Shown: piece by piece, positions 24,055 to 39,912 of the stretch
How the letters are laid out: each line of letters opens with the position of its first letter
Numbering within the stretch: the stretch's first letter is position 1
NCBI GenBank assembly: GCA_025677835.1
Contig: JAIXMR010000010.1
Coordinates: 124,001 to 188,000 of the forward strand
Reading direction: 5' to 3'
Origin: Sporodiniella umbellata
Taxonomy: Eukaryota > Mucoromycota > Mucoromycetes > Mucorales > Rhizopodaceae
DNA length: 64,000 bases
Program-made: the position numbers and the translations under genes
The notes under the pieces: model-generated
Told to the model about the DNA's origin: nothing
Database searches by the model: none
The model's input: only the letters and a program-made list of their open reading frames with translations

Positions 24055-25490
24055 CTTCTCAGTTCTCTAATATCTAAACGAATGCTATCACCCGTTTTTG
24101 TTGCTTCGTTCATTTCAAATTTGATTTCATCAATGGTATCATTGTATTTTTCTAAAGCCTCGCATATCTCTTCCTATGAAAACAATTGTAAGCCATTAGA
24201 TAACCTTGAGAAATAATTTACTTTAAAATCATCAATTAAAACAAAATCTGGGAAAAACGGAAGAATGTCCTCTATTTTTAACAAGTCGTTTTGTTTCAAT
24301 AGTTCAAGTGCTAGTTTGATCTCTTTGTTTTCTTGAATCACATGCTTTGCAATTTTCAGCCATAACCTTTTACGCAAAGCGTCATCCTCTTCGGGCATAT
24401 CGGCATTGATTCTTGCGAGCTCCAAATCGTTGTTCTATCTCAAGGCTTTAATTTTTTTTTTTTTTTTTTTTTTTTACAAGAGAATTTACTGTGAGAGACA
24501 GATGAACAGCTTCTTCATATAAACCCATTTGGCTGTAAATATGAACGCAGCTTTGCGTTCTTCCGTTCTGCGTACATAATCTCAATGCATAATCCAAATC
24601 GTAATGCATTTCAGAGCCCTAAGTTCCTGTCAGTAGCCTGATAAGTAGTTGCTTAGGAAGGCAAGTACCTCGTTTTTTAAAAACGCTAATAGTGCAGATT
24701 CATCGGTTGTTTTTTGGGTGGCATACAATGTCAGAAGAAAGTTATGAATAGCCGCGTCGGTATTGTTCAAAACTGTCACAACATGGGATAGGTATCTTAT
24801 GGCTTGATTCTAATCGGACAGGTAAAACATGAGCATACAAAATAGCTCAAATCAACTTTGTGCATAAAGCAGTACCTACTTGTGCAGATTTTTCAAGGGA
24901 CTTTTTGTGATCATACCTTAGCAGAGCAGGTATGAGTTGTCTTGGATTAAGCTCGTTTTGTCTCATCCATACATTCACCGTTTCGTAAGGTTCATTTTCC
25001 ATCAAAACCGGAGAAAATTTATAAAACACTTCAGGGTTTGCCTGTGCTCATCAACAAATGGTAAATATACATCTGGAGTATATTCTTCATATGTACCTCT
25101 TTACTCAATACTGACAGTGCCTTGGTCCAGTTCTTTTCTGCTATCCAGTGACTGATTACCCTATCGTAATCCCCTACAAGAGAAGCAAAGAACAGATATT
25201 CTTCAGTACGCCCTTGCCTAGTCATCAAATGATAAGTAGTTGGCTTATGAAGATTTCCATTGTAAGTCTCCAAGAAACTTCTAAACTCGTCGCAAATATC
25301 TTCTTGTTGTTCTAAAAAAAACTCTCTAGTATTAGGCTCCAAGCTTACAGGCTCATTTGATGGGGGCGTATGATGAGCAGAAGAAGCCAAGTCTTCTAGG
25401 TCGCTAAGCTTCGACAGATACAGCTCTACAAGCCATGTGGCTACCATTGTTTTTTGTGTTTGTTCCTAAAAAAAAAAAAAAAAGCTATAG

Positions 25491-25534
<44 letters not shown>

Positions 25535-26873
25535 ATCTTGCCACACTTTTTTTTTTTTTTGTTACTATGTACGTTTTTTCGTAAGCGAGTCAACTTGTTG
25601 TTCAGATAGACTCTCAAAGCGTCCACTTCGTCTTTTTCGATAAACATTAGGGCAACCTCTTCGAATGGAACCGTGCTGTTTGCAAATATTTCGGCACTCA
25701 TCTTATAACGTCTCTGTCCAAAATAGTCTCTAGCTTGCGCTGTAAAGACCTTGTCCTTCTGCCCAGGATCTTTACAGTAACGCAAAGCAGAGTTGTACTT
25801 TTTTTTCTCGAGATACAGCTTCCATACATCTTTTTCCTCGTTGTTTATAGTGAGCTCATACATTGCAAGTGTAGTATATATCCAAAACGTTTTTTTGATA
25901 TCATCTACCGTCATCCCAACAACACACTCTCCATGTCCCTAAAAAAAAACGCAAAAACACAGTTACTTATCATTTTGAGTAAGGGTAATTCTAAAAGAAA
26001 TACAACAAATCTACTACTTACAATAGGTATCATTTCTTCATATACAATCTGATCATTCAACTGACAAATAGCTCGGACGCGATTTTTGTAAAGTAACACA
26101 AAATGAAATTCAGTTAATGCAACTGAAATAGGAATTTCCACCACAAGTTTTTGTGACTCGTCTTCCGAGGGTGTTGCTGGATATCTTAAAAAAAAAAAAA
26201 AAAGTAAATAAATACACAGATATCCATAGACGTGTAAAAAAAAAAAAAGGGAGGGGGGCAAAAACTCACTGTAATAGCTGTACGACATCAATCACACTAT
26301 CGCCTATGTTCTGCGATCCAAACACTAAAGAGCCATGATAGATACCGGGTCCAGTCAGCCAAGCAAAAGCCTCAGCAATACCTTGTTGTTGAAGTTCATG
26401 AAAGCGACTAAAGAAATGAAGCTCGCTATGGTCTAACTCTCCAGGAAGCTCTTGGTACCCTGGATTGGTATCATAGTTTGAAAACAAATTTTCAAACATA
26501 GCGCGTTCTCCACGATCTTCTATAATATCACTGTTCCCGTTGGAAATCATGCTACCACTTAAATTTCCATTGCTATTGTTGTTTGGGCCTACAAATCCCA
26601 CAAATTGGTAAATTCTCGTTGCGGTGGTCGCCATTACAAAATATTTTCGATTGTTGACGGGAAACTGTTCGAAATAAAGCCCAGTAATGGGCATGGTAGA
26701 TTCATGAATCGAATAGACTTGCTTAAAATACTTTTCTTCTTTTTTAAAGTATTCGTCATTAGGTTCGATGCATGTTTCATAAATCAGCCCGTTTTTGGTT
26801 CCAATCAGTACCTCACGAGTGGAAGGGTCTGTTAAGATCGCCTGCTTATTCCAGGCTATCGATGTAATAACAA

Positions 26874-26905
<32 letters not shown>

Positions 26906-27521
26906 CAATATATTTGGCACAAGCACTTTTGGTATTGGTGTCACCTTAAATTTAGGCAGTGGTTTGGTCTTTTTCCATTTTTCGTAATAGTAATAGTTTT
27001 CGCCATGATCGGTAGTGATGATAAGATGTCTTCCAGTTGGATCAAAGAATATCTTGCTTATTTTTCCGTCGCTTTGCTTGCGTGCAATTTCAATTTCTGC
27101 AATAAAAAGACACTATCAGCACGAATTTTTGTCTGCTGTCTTTGTTTTCTTACCCTCTACTTCCAGTGGGTTGTCCAAGTCAACTTTGAGTAAACGAGAA
27201 GATTCAAGTGCAACAATAAGTATGTTGTTTGACACAGCCATATCTATTAACTTTGCTGACATTTGAAACTGAACGTAGTCTAAGCCAAAAATTGGCTCTT
27301 CTATTTGACCAAACCCTGTGGAAACATAACCCGTATCTACCTTTTTTTTTTTTTTTGTTAATTACGTTTTAAATCTCTACTGCTTTAAAAAACGCCCATA
27401 CTCTAACATTTTCTAAACCATCAAAACCGTTATTGGAAATAAAGGCATCGGCGCCAAATTGAATAGTCGGTGTGCCATGCGCCGCTTCTGAGGACTCCAT
27501 GTAGTCATCGAGAAGAGACAT
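23466..27521 (-). CDS. VPS18: VPS18 (Pep3), HOPS/CORVET core subunit
   Basis: Class C tethering subunit needed for endosome and vacuole fusion. Starts at 27521 (MSLLDDYMESSEAAHGTPTI). The N-terminal beta-propeller region (PEP3/VPS18 family) includes KISKIFFDPTGRHLIITTDH, ENYYYYEKWKKTKPLP and ESTMPITGLYFEQFPVNNRK. A helical solenoid follows (DVWKLYLEKKKYNSALRYCK; KVFTAQARDYFGQRRYKMSA; VYLNNKL; EYLFFASLVGDYDRVISHWI; DLDYALRLCTQNGRTQSCVH). A coiled coil (EALEKYNDTIDEIKFEMNEA) precedes the C-terminal RING: CYICNISLYNRAFYIFPCQH, then GFHTNCLTE and, in the last exon, ECILCGEIMVKSISQPF. Order and content match the family. About twelve or more exons; introns hold CT (25494-25531) and TA (26880-26905) repeats and a 33-nt T run (24013-24045). 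Confidence 0.93.
25494..25531. repeat. (CT)n microsatellite in a VPS18 intron
   Basis: About 19 CT units on the plus strand, reading as GA on the coding strand. It sits between the exons ending YLNNKLTRLRKN and beginning ATWLVELYLSKLSD. Confidence 0.92.
26880..26905. repeat. (TA)n microsatellite in a VPS18 intron
   Basis: Thirteen TA units between two propeller-coding exons. Confidence 0.92.
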
Positions 27522-27952
27522 TTTTATAGAAAGAAAGGGGAAATGAGAAGAAGAAAGTGTTTTAGGGTTGTGCGGGAAAAAAAAGCTGTAGCTGAGAAAA
27601 GAAAAAAACTGTAACACAGCTTTACTAAATTTTGAAGAGGGTATTGGTTTTGAAAGGTGTCTATTGTTTCTGGTGTAAAACAATAGCTTTTGAGGTGTAT
27701 ACTGTCTTATGCTTATCGCTTTTTTTCTATATCGTTCAAAGAAAAGAAAAAGGAGCACAGCAGCTTGGATACTGTCTAAGCTGTTTTCAAAACAATATTT
27801 TTTAGAATATATCTCTTCAATAAATAACAACAAAAACAAATCGGTAACGCGTTCAGAAAGAGAAGGTAAGCTCCTAAACATCAAACGATAAAGACATTAT
27901 ACAACTTTCTTTTTTTTTTTTTTTTTGTTTAATTGTTTTATGCTTCATTTAA
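27522..27952. other. VPS18 5' flank / UPRT 3' flank
   Basis: 430 bp between two genes on the same strand. The minus-strand frame reading through it joins VPS18's start to AT-rich DNA and is not coding. A T run lies at 27909-27926. No further element assigned. Confidence 0.5.
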
Positions 27953-31969
<4,017 letters not shown>

Positions 31970-32731
31970 ATGTTGGATATCAAAAACGTCTTTAAAGCTC
32001 TTGTCAGCCCACATGGTAGCTCTACGACAAAAAAAAATAACAAAAGTCTGTCAAGATTTGATACCCTTCCAGATGAAATTGTTCTTCTTATTCTCACAGA
32101 GCTTGCTTCAGATTATCAAGCCCTCTATAGCATGATGAAGTTGTCAAGGAGAATGTCCAGTCTATGTTTTCACGTTCTATCATACCACAAATTTCCATAT
32201 TATACTATAGAGGCTGTTATAGATCAAGAAGGTCATAGTCGAACGTTTACTCAGTTCGATTTCGGAGGTGTAGATGTGGATACTGGCTCAATATACTTTC
32301 TAGCTAGAGCTCCTGTTATGAGAAGATACTATACCAACAAAGAAGCACCAACCTTCCGTCAAATCATGTTGAAAAATAGTAACAAAACACTGCCCTTAAA
32401 TAATAAATACACGAAGAATGCAACAGAAGATCAAAATCCATTAGAAAAATTAAGCATAAAAGACCTATCGCAGAAGAACGAAACTAAAGATTACCCTTCG
32501 GCTGCAACCGCAAACACTTTTAAAGTAATGATTGAATCGCAAAACCAAAAAATACACAAAGTAAAAAAAAACGGTCTTCATAACGTGCAGTTGTCACGAT
32601 CGCATCATGCACAAAGTCGATTTATGTGGAGATTTGGTTACGAGATATCAAACAAAGTGAAGAAAGAATACCATTTTATCCCAGTCCATTTAGACATACA
32701 CTTCAGTTATCTTATTAAGCTAATACAATAA
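31970..32731 (+). CDS. F-box protein
   Basis: 253-residue single-exon protein with an N-terminal F-box (FDTLPDEIVLLILTELASDY, then ALYSMMKLSRRMSSLC), which would bind Skp1 in an SCF ubiquitin ligase. The frame is open further upstream but lacks an ATG there, and its translation is Phe/Leu-rich, so the ATG at 31970 (MLDIKNVFKALVSPHGSSTT) is used. The rest carries no repeat type I can name: TFTQFDFGGVDVDTGSIYFL, a Lys/Asn-rich middle, and a final HLDIHFSYLIKLIQ. Substrate-binding C-terminal repeats (LRR, WD40, Kelch) are absent, so the target is unknown. It is isolated in a 9 kb gene-poor stretch. Confidence 0.7.
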   Translation: MLDIKNVFKALVSPHGSSTTKKNNKSLSRFDTLPDEIVLLILTELASDYQALYSMMKLSRRMSSLCFHVLSYHKFPYYTIEAVIDQEGHSRTFTQFDFGGVDVDTGSIYFLARAPVMRRYYTNKEAPTFRQIMLKNSNKTLPLNNKYTKNATEDQNPLEKLSIKDLSQKNETKDYPSAATANTFKVMIESQNQKIHKVKKNGLHNVQLSRSHHAQSRFMWRFGYEISNKVKKEYHFIPVHLDIHFSYLIKLIQ

Positions 32732-35700
32732 ATATATATACTAAAAAAAAGCCTGAGGATGATTGCATGCTTTCGATACCATGTGTTTGTTTTTCTGGTG
32801 CGTGAGGCTTTCAGTGTAACGAACGTCATAAACGCGCAAAGGAGTACAAATTCCTGTTTGTGGGTAAATTTTTGAGAATGTAACACAGAAAATTAAAAAT
32901 AAGCTCACATATGCTGTTATACTTTCTACACTTTTTCTATGGAACGTTCGAGTACACCTCCCATTGGTTCAACTGTAATACTTCAGTCACATAAGCCGCG
33001 CTCCGGATTTATTAAGCTTTGTTTGCAAATACTGCCTTCAATAGAATAGTAAGAATGGAGTACCCTTGGCATTCATGTTATACTTGTTTCAGCTGTCTTT
33101 GTATGCCTTTATTAAGATGAATATATGTATTTTTCCTTTTCTTCCTAACAGGAAGATGAGTCATACATAATAAAACAAGAAAATAAAAGCCTTCCATAGA
33201 AAGGCAAGTTTCGAACCGCTACTCCTTTTGCATACCCCCACATTAATACCATATTTGGGAAATATTATAAGCCTTTTCTTAGGCAAGGCGCAAAAAGTAT
33301 ACAAAGGGTGGCTAATAAAACCAATAAAACAAAACAAAAGCTGGAGATATGCAATGCGAAAAAAAGCTTAATAAACATTAATAAACATCGTTATGTTTCT
33401 CAATTGTTATTTCTAGACTCGAAACTGTGGTGGGCTTTTTTTTTCTATGGTCGATCAATCCGTTAAAATTGTTTCCGCTAAAAAAAAAAGAATTAAGTTT
33501 GTATTCTACAGAAGCACGTTTTTTTTTTTAGGTTAAATTGACCCCAGACGCAAGCTCAATTGATTGCGGACTTATATAAATGTTTATTCGTTATCAATTT
33601 TCATTGTGAAATTATACAAAAACAGCTCAAGTTTTGATGCCATTATTTTTTGTTGCTCTTCAAGACAATATCATTCGGTTATTTAATCTGGCAATTATAA
33701 ATACTTGGACTCGGAACTTTTCTTTTTTGCTTTATAAAAAGATACAACGTGTCAACTATGACATTTAATGAGGGATACTTTTGGACTTTTACATATACAT
33801 AGCTGTTTTCTTGGGCTGTGGTGACCTATACACAATAAAAAAGGTAATAGTAGAATAGTATTAGTTATACAAAACTCATTGTTAAATCAACATTTAAAAA
33901 GCAAAAAAGCAAAAAATAATGTAATGAGAAAAATTGACAGCATACATAGGTGGATACTGTTATAGTTTTTGTTTGTCAGCTCAAGTCCTTTTTTAAAGAT
34001 AAACTCTATTTTTGAGAAGACCAGAAAGACTGTCTATTTGTTACCATCAAACGCTTTTTTTTAAAAAAAAAAAGCTTACAAAAGTAGCATCGGACTGCGA
34101 AGCAAAACATTTCAATTGAAAAGTAGAGCATTGTTTTTGCGTTTGTTTACAGTACAGAAAATTATGTTTGCTTGTATTATATCAGCTCTATTTTCGTTTC
34201 AGTTTATTTGGATAAAATCGAAAGTTGTGTTAAGATCTTTCACTGTATATTTTATTTTACTCCTGCGGTAAAAGGCTAAGGTAATAAAAAACTTTAAGAC
34301 AGCCAAAAAGAAACAAAAAGCGGATAATTGCAGAAAAGTATAGATACTTAAAAGGTAATGAAAAGGATACAGAAAACCAATCAGCTTGTACATGAGATAC
34401 TTCAAATAAATAAAATAAATAGTTACAAAAAAAAAAAAAAGAATAAAAACCCAACACCTTATTGCTTCTTCGTTTTTCATTAAAATAATATAATATAATA
34501 GAAAGGCAACATGGCTAATCCTTTTACTTCTCGTAAATGGCAGCGCATTTCTAACCAAATTCAAAGCTTTTCAAAAAAATGCCCTCATTGGTGTCGTTCT
34601 TCTCAAGAGAGATGCGTAAAGTTTTGTTCTATCAACTCTGTTTATTATACCCATTCATCAACGGAATATGATCGGTCTCCTTCTCAAAAAAGCTTTGAAA
34701 TGAAAACCAATGGCGGTTTATCTTTATACGAGTAGATTTCTCTTTTGCACTTGCTTGATTATTGCTTTTGAAAAGCACCAAAAGATCTACATTCTTTTTT
34801 TCTAAAGAGTACTGTACGCATTATTAGACTTTTTAATAAATTCAAATTGCATTGAATGCAATAAAAAGAAAACTTTGCATGTCTAATGTTTATAATCAAA
34901 GCTAATGGAATTCTTGAAAGAAAAATGAAAAAAGGCAGATTAATTGGTCAGCTGAGAGTGTCGACAGCTATCTGCGTATATTGAATTCAATAAGATCCTG
35001 GCTTTTTTCATTAGAGCTGTCTTTTTTTTCTTTAGCAAAAATCAGTAAAAGTACTAGATGCAATTCGGAGTTTTATCCTGTTATATTACATTCTCTTTTG
35101 TTTGAGAAAAAAATATCTATAGTATAGCATCTTACAAGTGGCCAAAGAGATAGTCGCTCCCAGCATCTTAATTCTTTTCGTGCATTCATAATGACCCTTT
35201 TTTTATACCGGTTTTCTTATATTTTTTTTTTAAAAAAAAAAACATAAACTACTAGCTGTGCTTGTAGAGAAAACCATAGTTCTATTAGTGTATTTTAAAG
35301 TTTTAGCACATCCATTACTGTAAAAGTAAGTGTGCAATATATTCTTAAAAGAAAAAGAGCCGGAATTAGTTGTGCTTTACCTATTAAAAACTCTTTTTTT
35401 TTTTATAAACAAAACAATAAAGTACTATTTAAAAAGTAGTGGCAGCTTTTGCACTGATGGTAGCATGTTCGTATTCTCAACTGAAGGATATATGAGTGTT
35501 ACATGAACTCTGAAAACGCTAATATTGGAACACTGTAAATGAAGGTCTTTTTTTAAGACAAATACTTTAGACATTGCTTTTTGTATGTATGTATATGGCT
35601 CCTTCTGCGTTAGATCGAATCACTAGGCTCTGACTCCAAAAAAAAAAAAAAGATTTGTTTTTTGAATTTTAATGGCCAGGCTCTTACACTGTTTCCAAAA

Positions 35701-36580
35701 AGCAAATTTAATGTCGCTAACAAGCCAGAATCGATTTTTCTTTTGTAAACGTTCCTTGTTGTGCAATTGCTCCCCTAATTTTTAGCCTTACTCTAATCGG
35801 CTATTGTTCGGCTATTTTTTAGCATATAGCCTATTGCTTTTCTATTGGGCAAAAGAAGTTTGTTTCTATTCATTTACTTACACATCTTTGAACTACCTTC
35901 CAAAGTTGTCGCCAATAATACTACTTTCTCTTTAAAAATCGTACTTTTTGCTTTCTTTGCTCATATTGTTTAATGGGTCAATTGGAGTGCGCTAGAGGTT
36001 TAATTTGCATGAGCTAGAAGAAGGATTAGTATGCACCTGGGTAATCGTTGAGAATCGATGCCAGTTGCAATAACATAGACTATATATTTTCTTTTTACAT
36101 TTATATATTAAATTTCACTAAACTACAAAAGTTGTTTTATTTCTCAAAAAATGTTAATTCTAATGTTTTGTGTATTATAAATCTTGTATTTTTTCTGTTG
36201 TTATTTCTACTTTGTTTTATATTCTTTTCGATAAATTATATCACTCCATATACTCTTTCAGCAGTAGCTGTCTAATTTCATAATTTTCTTTTTTTCCTCA
36301 AAGGGTTAACTAAAAGAAGGCACATTGTAAGTTTTAGCAACTTACACCTATTTTTCTTTATATTGTAATAAAATGCGACTTTTCTATTATCTTGACCATA
36401 TTTAAATATGTATTGTGTTTATTGACTCTTATCGGCATGTAGACTATTTTTACTTACGCGATTACAAGAATCCTAATGTATGTGAGGTAATCGTCTCAGA
36501 GTACCTTTTTTTTTCGTCTTCTTTTTTTTTCTCTTTGTTTTAGCATAGTAATAAATAATCATAATCACTTCATATAACGT

Positions 36581-36615
<35 letters not shown>

Positions 36616-37997
36616 TATTGGTCAGATACGCATCTCTCACATCTTTTCACTCTTCTTTAGTTTAATATGGCTTACACTTTTTTGCTATGGTTTCCAAAGT
36701 GCATTTGGAAGATGAAATGTTTAAGTTGATATGTATAGCGAGAAGTTAAACAAGACTCTACAGATCGGATAATTTTTTTTTTTTTTAAGACAGAGCTAAG
36801 AAGCTTATATACAGCTCGCTTTTTCTTTAACAAAATGATTCAAAGTGTATTCAATGGTAACCGACCACATAACCCAATCAAGTTCAACTTTTTAAATATT
36901 GTTAAACAACTTTTTTTTACAAAAGGTTTCCCCCTCTCAAACTAAAAAGCGAAGTCTTATACCTTACAGACAGGTTCTTTTCTATGAATGGCTTCAACAG
37001 TCTAAGACTAAGCTTTGCTTCCGTGTTTAAGGGAACTCTATTTGACAGTACAAACCTAGTAGAACTGAATACAAAATGGCACGCCCATCAGACTTGCTTC
37101 CCACTGTAAGTCTCCAGGATTCGCATCCTAAAGCAAGCAAAAAACTACTCAAAACCCTCGGGAAAGCTGAGATACTACATCAAGCAAGAATCATCCTGTG
37201 GTGGTAGAGTCGCCACAGGATCCCCACTAGATCGTCTTGTACCTGTAAAATTGCAGATGACAGGTATTTCTTGTGTGAGCTATTGGAAACCGATGTTCAA
37301 TTCTTTTTTTTGGGACTGTCCCGCCAAACATACGCTATGAACCGACATGTTGCATCGTTTCTTTTTATCAACCCGGGTAATGTTTCTTTTGGACCCTGTC
37401 ACAGACCAGACCAGTAAAACACCAAAATTTTACCTCAATGGAAAACATTACCGATACAAGTAGCTTATAAAATATCCACCAGCGTTTTTTCTGACTAGAT
37501 TTTTTTCTAGCTGAACAAAGTAATTGCAAAAGCAACTCTAGCATTCAAATAACTGCATAACGAAGCAGTTCTCAGAACAGCCAACAAGTAATATCCATAA
37601 AACTATTTTGTTGAAACGACGCATATTGACACTTGGATTGTTACTATTTGTTGTCGTTCTTTATTATTTATTATTTATACATCAATTAAAAGATGTCCAC
37701 TGTATTGATGGTACCAGAAATAAAAAAAAACTGATTTTGACTTGCCAGTGATATCAATTCTGATTGGCTGCGATATTGCTTTTTGGAAGCACTGTAGATT
37801 AAATTAAATTGGAAATTCGGTACCTGCTGATCCAAAACAATTGCCCCAATTCCCCCCATTTTTTTCTTTTCTTTTTCTCCTTACAAAAAAGAAACTCCCG
37901 ACATTAGATAGAGATATACCAGGTAAAAAAGTCTCTTTTTTTAAACAAAAAAAAAAGTTGAGTAATCTCTTTCTTTCTTCTTTTAGCTAAATTCAAA
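32732..37997. other. 5.3 kb AT-rich gene-poor spacer
   Basis: Two tentative small coding frames lie here (34511-34735, and 37076-37207 described under findings). Otherwise only AT-rich DNA with scattered A/T runs (longest T run about 36582-36611). The last 130 bp before 37998 contain pyrimidine-rich DNA and a possible acceptor (TTCTTCTTTTAG at about 37976-37986), so the following kinase gene may have an untranslated first exon. Confidence 0.45.
34511..34735 (+). CDS. Possible small protein of 74 residues
   Basis: Not recognised. ATG in the context AACATGG at 34511, followed by MANPFTSRKWQRISNQIQSF. Four cysteines lie in its middle (KKCPHWCRSSQERCVKFCS), and it ends GGLSLYE. No signal peptide or membrane segment. 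The composition is less AT-biased than the flanks and the ATG context is good, but length alone does not exclude a chance frame. Confidence 0.3.
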   Translation: MANPFTSRKWQRISNQIQSFSKKCPHWCRSSQERCVKFCSINSVYYTHSSTEYDRSPSQKSFEMKTNGGLSLYE

Positions 37998-39465
37998 ATG
38001 GCGCATGGACCGATGTTTGGAATGAAAGTAACAGGTAATTATTTTTTTAAAAAAAAGTGAAACGTTTGCTTCATCAAATTAAAAACAGATGAATGTTTTT
38101 TTAGGTGGAGATAACGATCGTACTCGTATACATGAAGAAGCAGCAAAAGACGGCAGAACAGGGGAAAATTTTACATTCAAATACACCACATACAAAGTAG
38201 CAGGCAATGGTTCATTTGGTGTGGTCTACCAGGCCAAAATTGTTGGATCCAATGAAAGTGTTGCTATAAAAAAAGTTTTTCAGGACAAACGCTTTAAGGT
38301 AAGGATAAATGTATTAAAAATAGAGTGCTAAAAGTTGCATTTAGAATCGAGAATTACAAATTATGCGACACGTTTGGCATCCTAACGTGGTTGCTTTAAA
38401 GGCTTTTTTTTATAGTAACGACGAACTAAAGGTGTGTAGTATTACTCAGTTATCTTGTGTATGTACAAAAACCGTGTTAATCTCTAGAATAGAAGGACGA
38501 TTTATACCTCAACTTGGTATTGGAATATATACCAGAGACCTTATACCGAACCTCTCGTAATTACGCAAAATCTAGGCAGCCTGTGCCCATGCTGTACGTC
38601 AAACTTTACACTTATCAGCTTATGAGATCTTTGGCCTATATTCACTCATTAGGCGTATGTCACCGAGATATAAAACCTCAGAATTTGTTGATAGATCCTA
38701 ATACAGGTGTACTCAAGCTATGTGATTTTGGAAGGTAAGAAATAAACAAAAACACGGCGTGATATATGTGGATGATAATGCTTATTTATTTTAGTGCAAA
38801 AGCTCTTAATCCAGGGGAAGCCAATGTGTCATACATATGCTCCCGCTACTACAGAGCACCTGAACTTATTTTCGGTGCTATGAACTATACTTACAGTATT
38901 GATGTTTGGTCTGCAGGATGCGTGATGGCAGAGCTCATGCTTTCTCAACCTTTATTCCCCGGAGAGAGTGCCATTGATCAACTAGTGGAAATAATCAAAG
39001 TATTAGGAACACCAACCAAAGAGCAGTTATTGGCTATGAATCCTTCCTACACAGAACACCGTTTTCCCCAAATAAAGCCTCATCCATTCTCTAAAGTATT
39101 CCGTCCACGCACCCCGGATGAAGCCATTGCATTTATTATCAAGACCTTACAGTATGAGCCTCTTAAGCGTCCTACAGCTTTTCAATCTTTAGCTGATCCC
39201 TTCTTTGATGAGCTTCGAGAGCCTAACAAAAAGATGCTTAACGGGAAGGAACTGCCAGATTTATTCAATTTTACTCGCCACGGTAAGTTTACTTGCTACA
39301 ACACACTTTTATCTAAACAACATAATAGAGCTATCTATACAACCCGAGCTGAATCGCAAGATTGTTCCACCTCATGCAGAATCGATGCTATTATCCAACG
39401 GTGTTGATATCCATAATTTTGTACCAATGACGCAAGAAGAAATGAAAGCCAATTCACCTCGTTAG
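37998..39465 (+). CDS. GSK3: Glycogen synthase kinase 3 (GSK-3/shaggy family)
   Basis: Ser/Thr kinase of the CMGC group. The first exon is only 34 nt ([12 protein letters not shown]) and joins to [20 protein letters not shown]. Visible: the Gly-rich loop [12 protein letters not shown], the VAIKK lysine, [20 protein letters not shown], the hinge [17 protein letters not shown], catalytic [10 protein letters not shown], and CDFGSAK restored across an intron. The activation segment [20 protein letters not shown] has the activating Tyr and priming-phosphate Arg. Then come [20 protein letters not shown] and the C-lobe helices. The N-terminal inhibitory Ser of animal GSK-3 is absent, as in other fungi. 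About six introns. The C-terminal exon ends [16 protein letters not shown]. Confidence 0.95.
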
Positions 39466-39912
39466 ATTGTGTAATAATTATATAAAACCTTTTACTTTAC
39501 CTACTTTTTACTTAAATAGTTGTTGTATCGCTATATGCACACGTATTTCATAGTTTATGTACCTTATCCTTTAAGAAGCGTCTTACTACGAACCTCCAAT
39601 ATACCTGACCTCTTTTTTTCTTTTAAAAAAACAAGACTGGTGACTTCTTCTAATAAGGTCATCATCGTTTACAGCGTTTCTCTAGTCATTAAGGCATAAT
39701 TTTTCATGTGTTTTCTCTACCACTCTGAAAAGCCCAAAGATATACAAAAAAAAAATTGAGATTTAACAGAGCCAAAATCTTTATCAAACTATGGTGTTAA
39801 AGTTGAGGTACGACATCCACTCTTTATCTATAGCGTTTTTAAACTCAATAGGTTGAGCTGTGTTCTATTATTTTGGTAAAAACTATATAAAACTTTTTAT
39901 TTAAACACTTCA
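39466..39912. other. GSK3 3' flank and MED1-like promoter
   Basis: 447 bp without a gene. AT-rich, with short A/T runs; no clear element. Confidence 0.4.

Noticed and set aside
27369..27884. 171-codon minus-strand frame upstream of VPS18
   Set aside because: It contains VPS18's first exon in frame, but the upstream part lacks family similarity and is AT-rich spacer translation; the true ATG is at 27521.
33195..33235. tRNA T-arm-like GGTTCGAAAC on the minus strand
   Set aside because: The flanking bases do not pair as a T stem and no A box, anticodon arm or acceptor stem could be found at the right distance.
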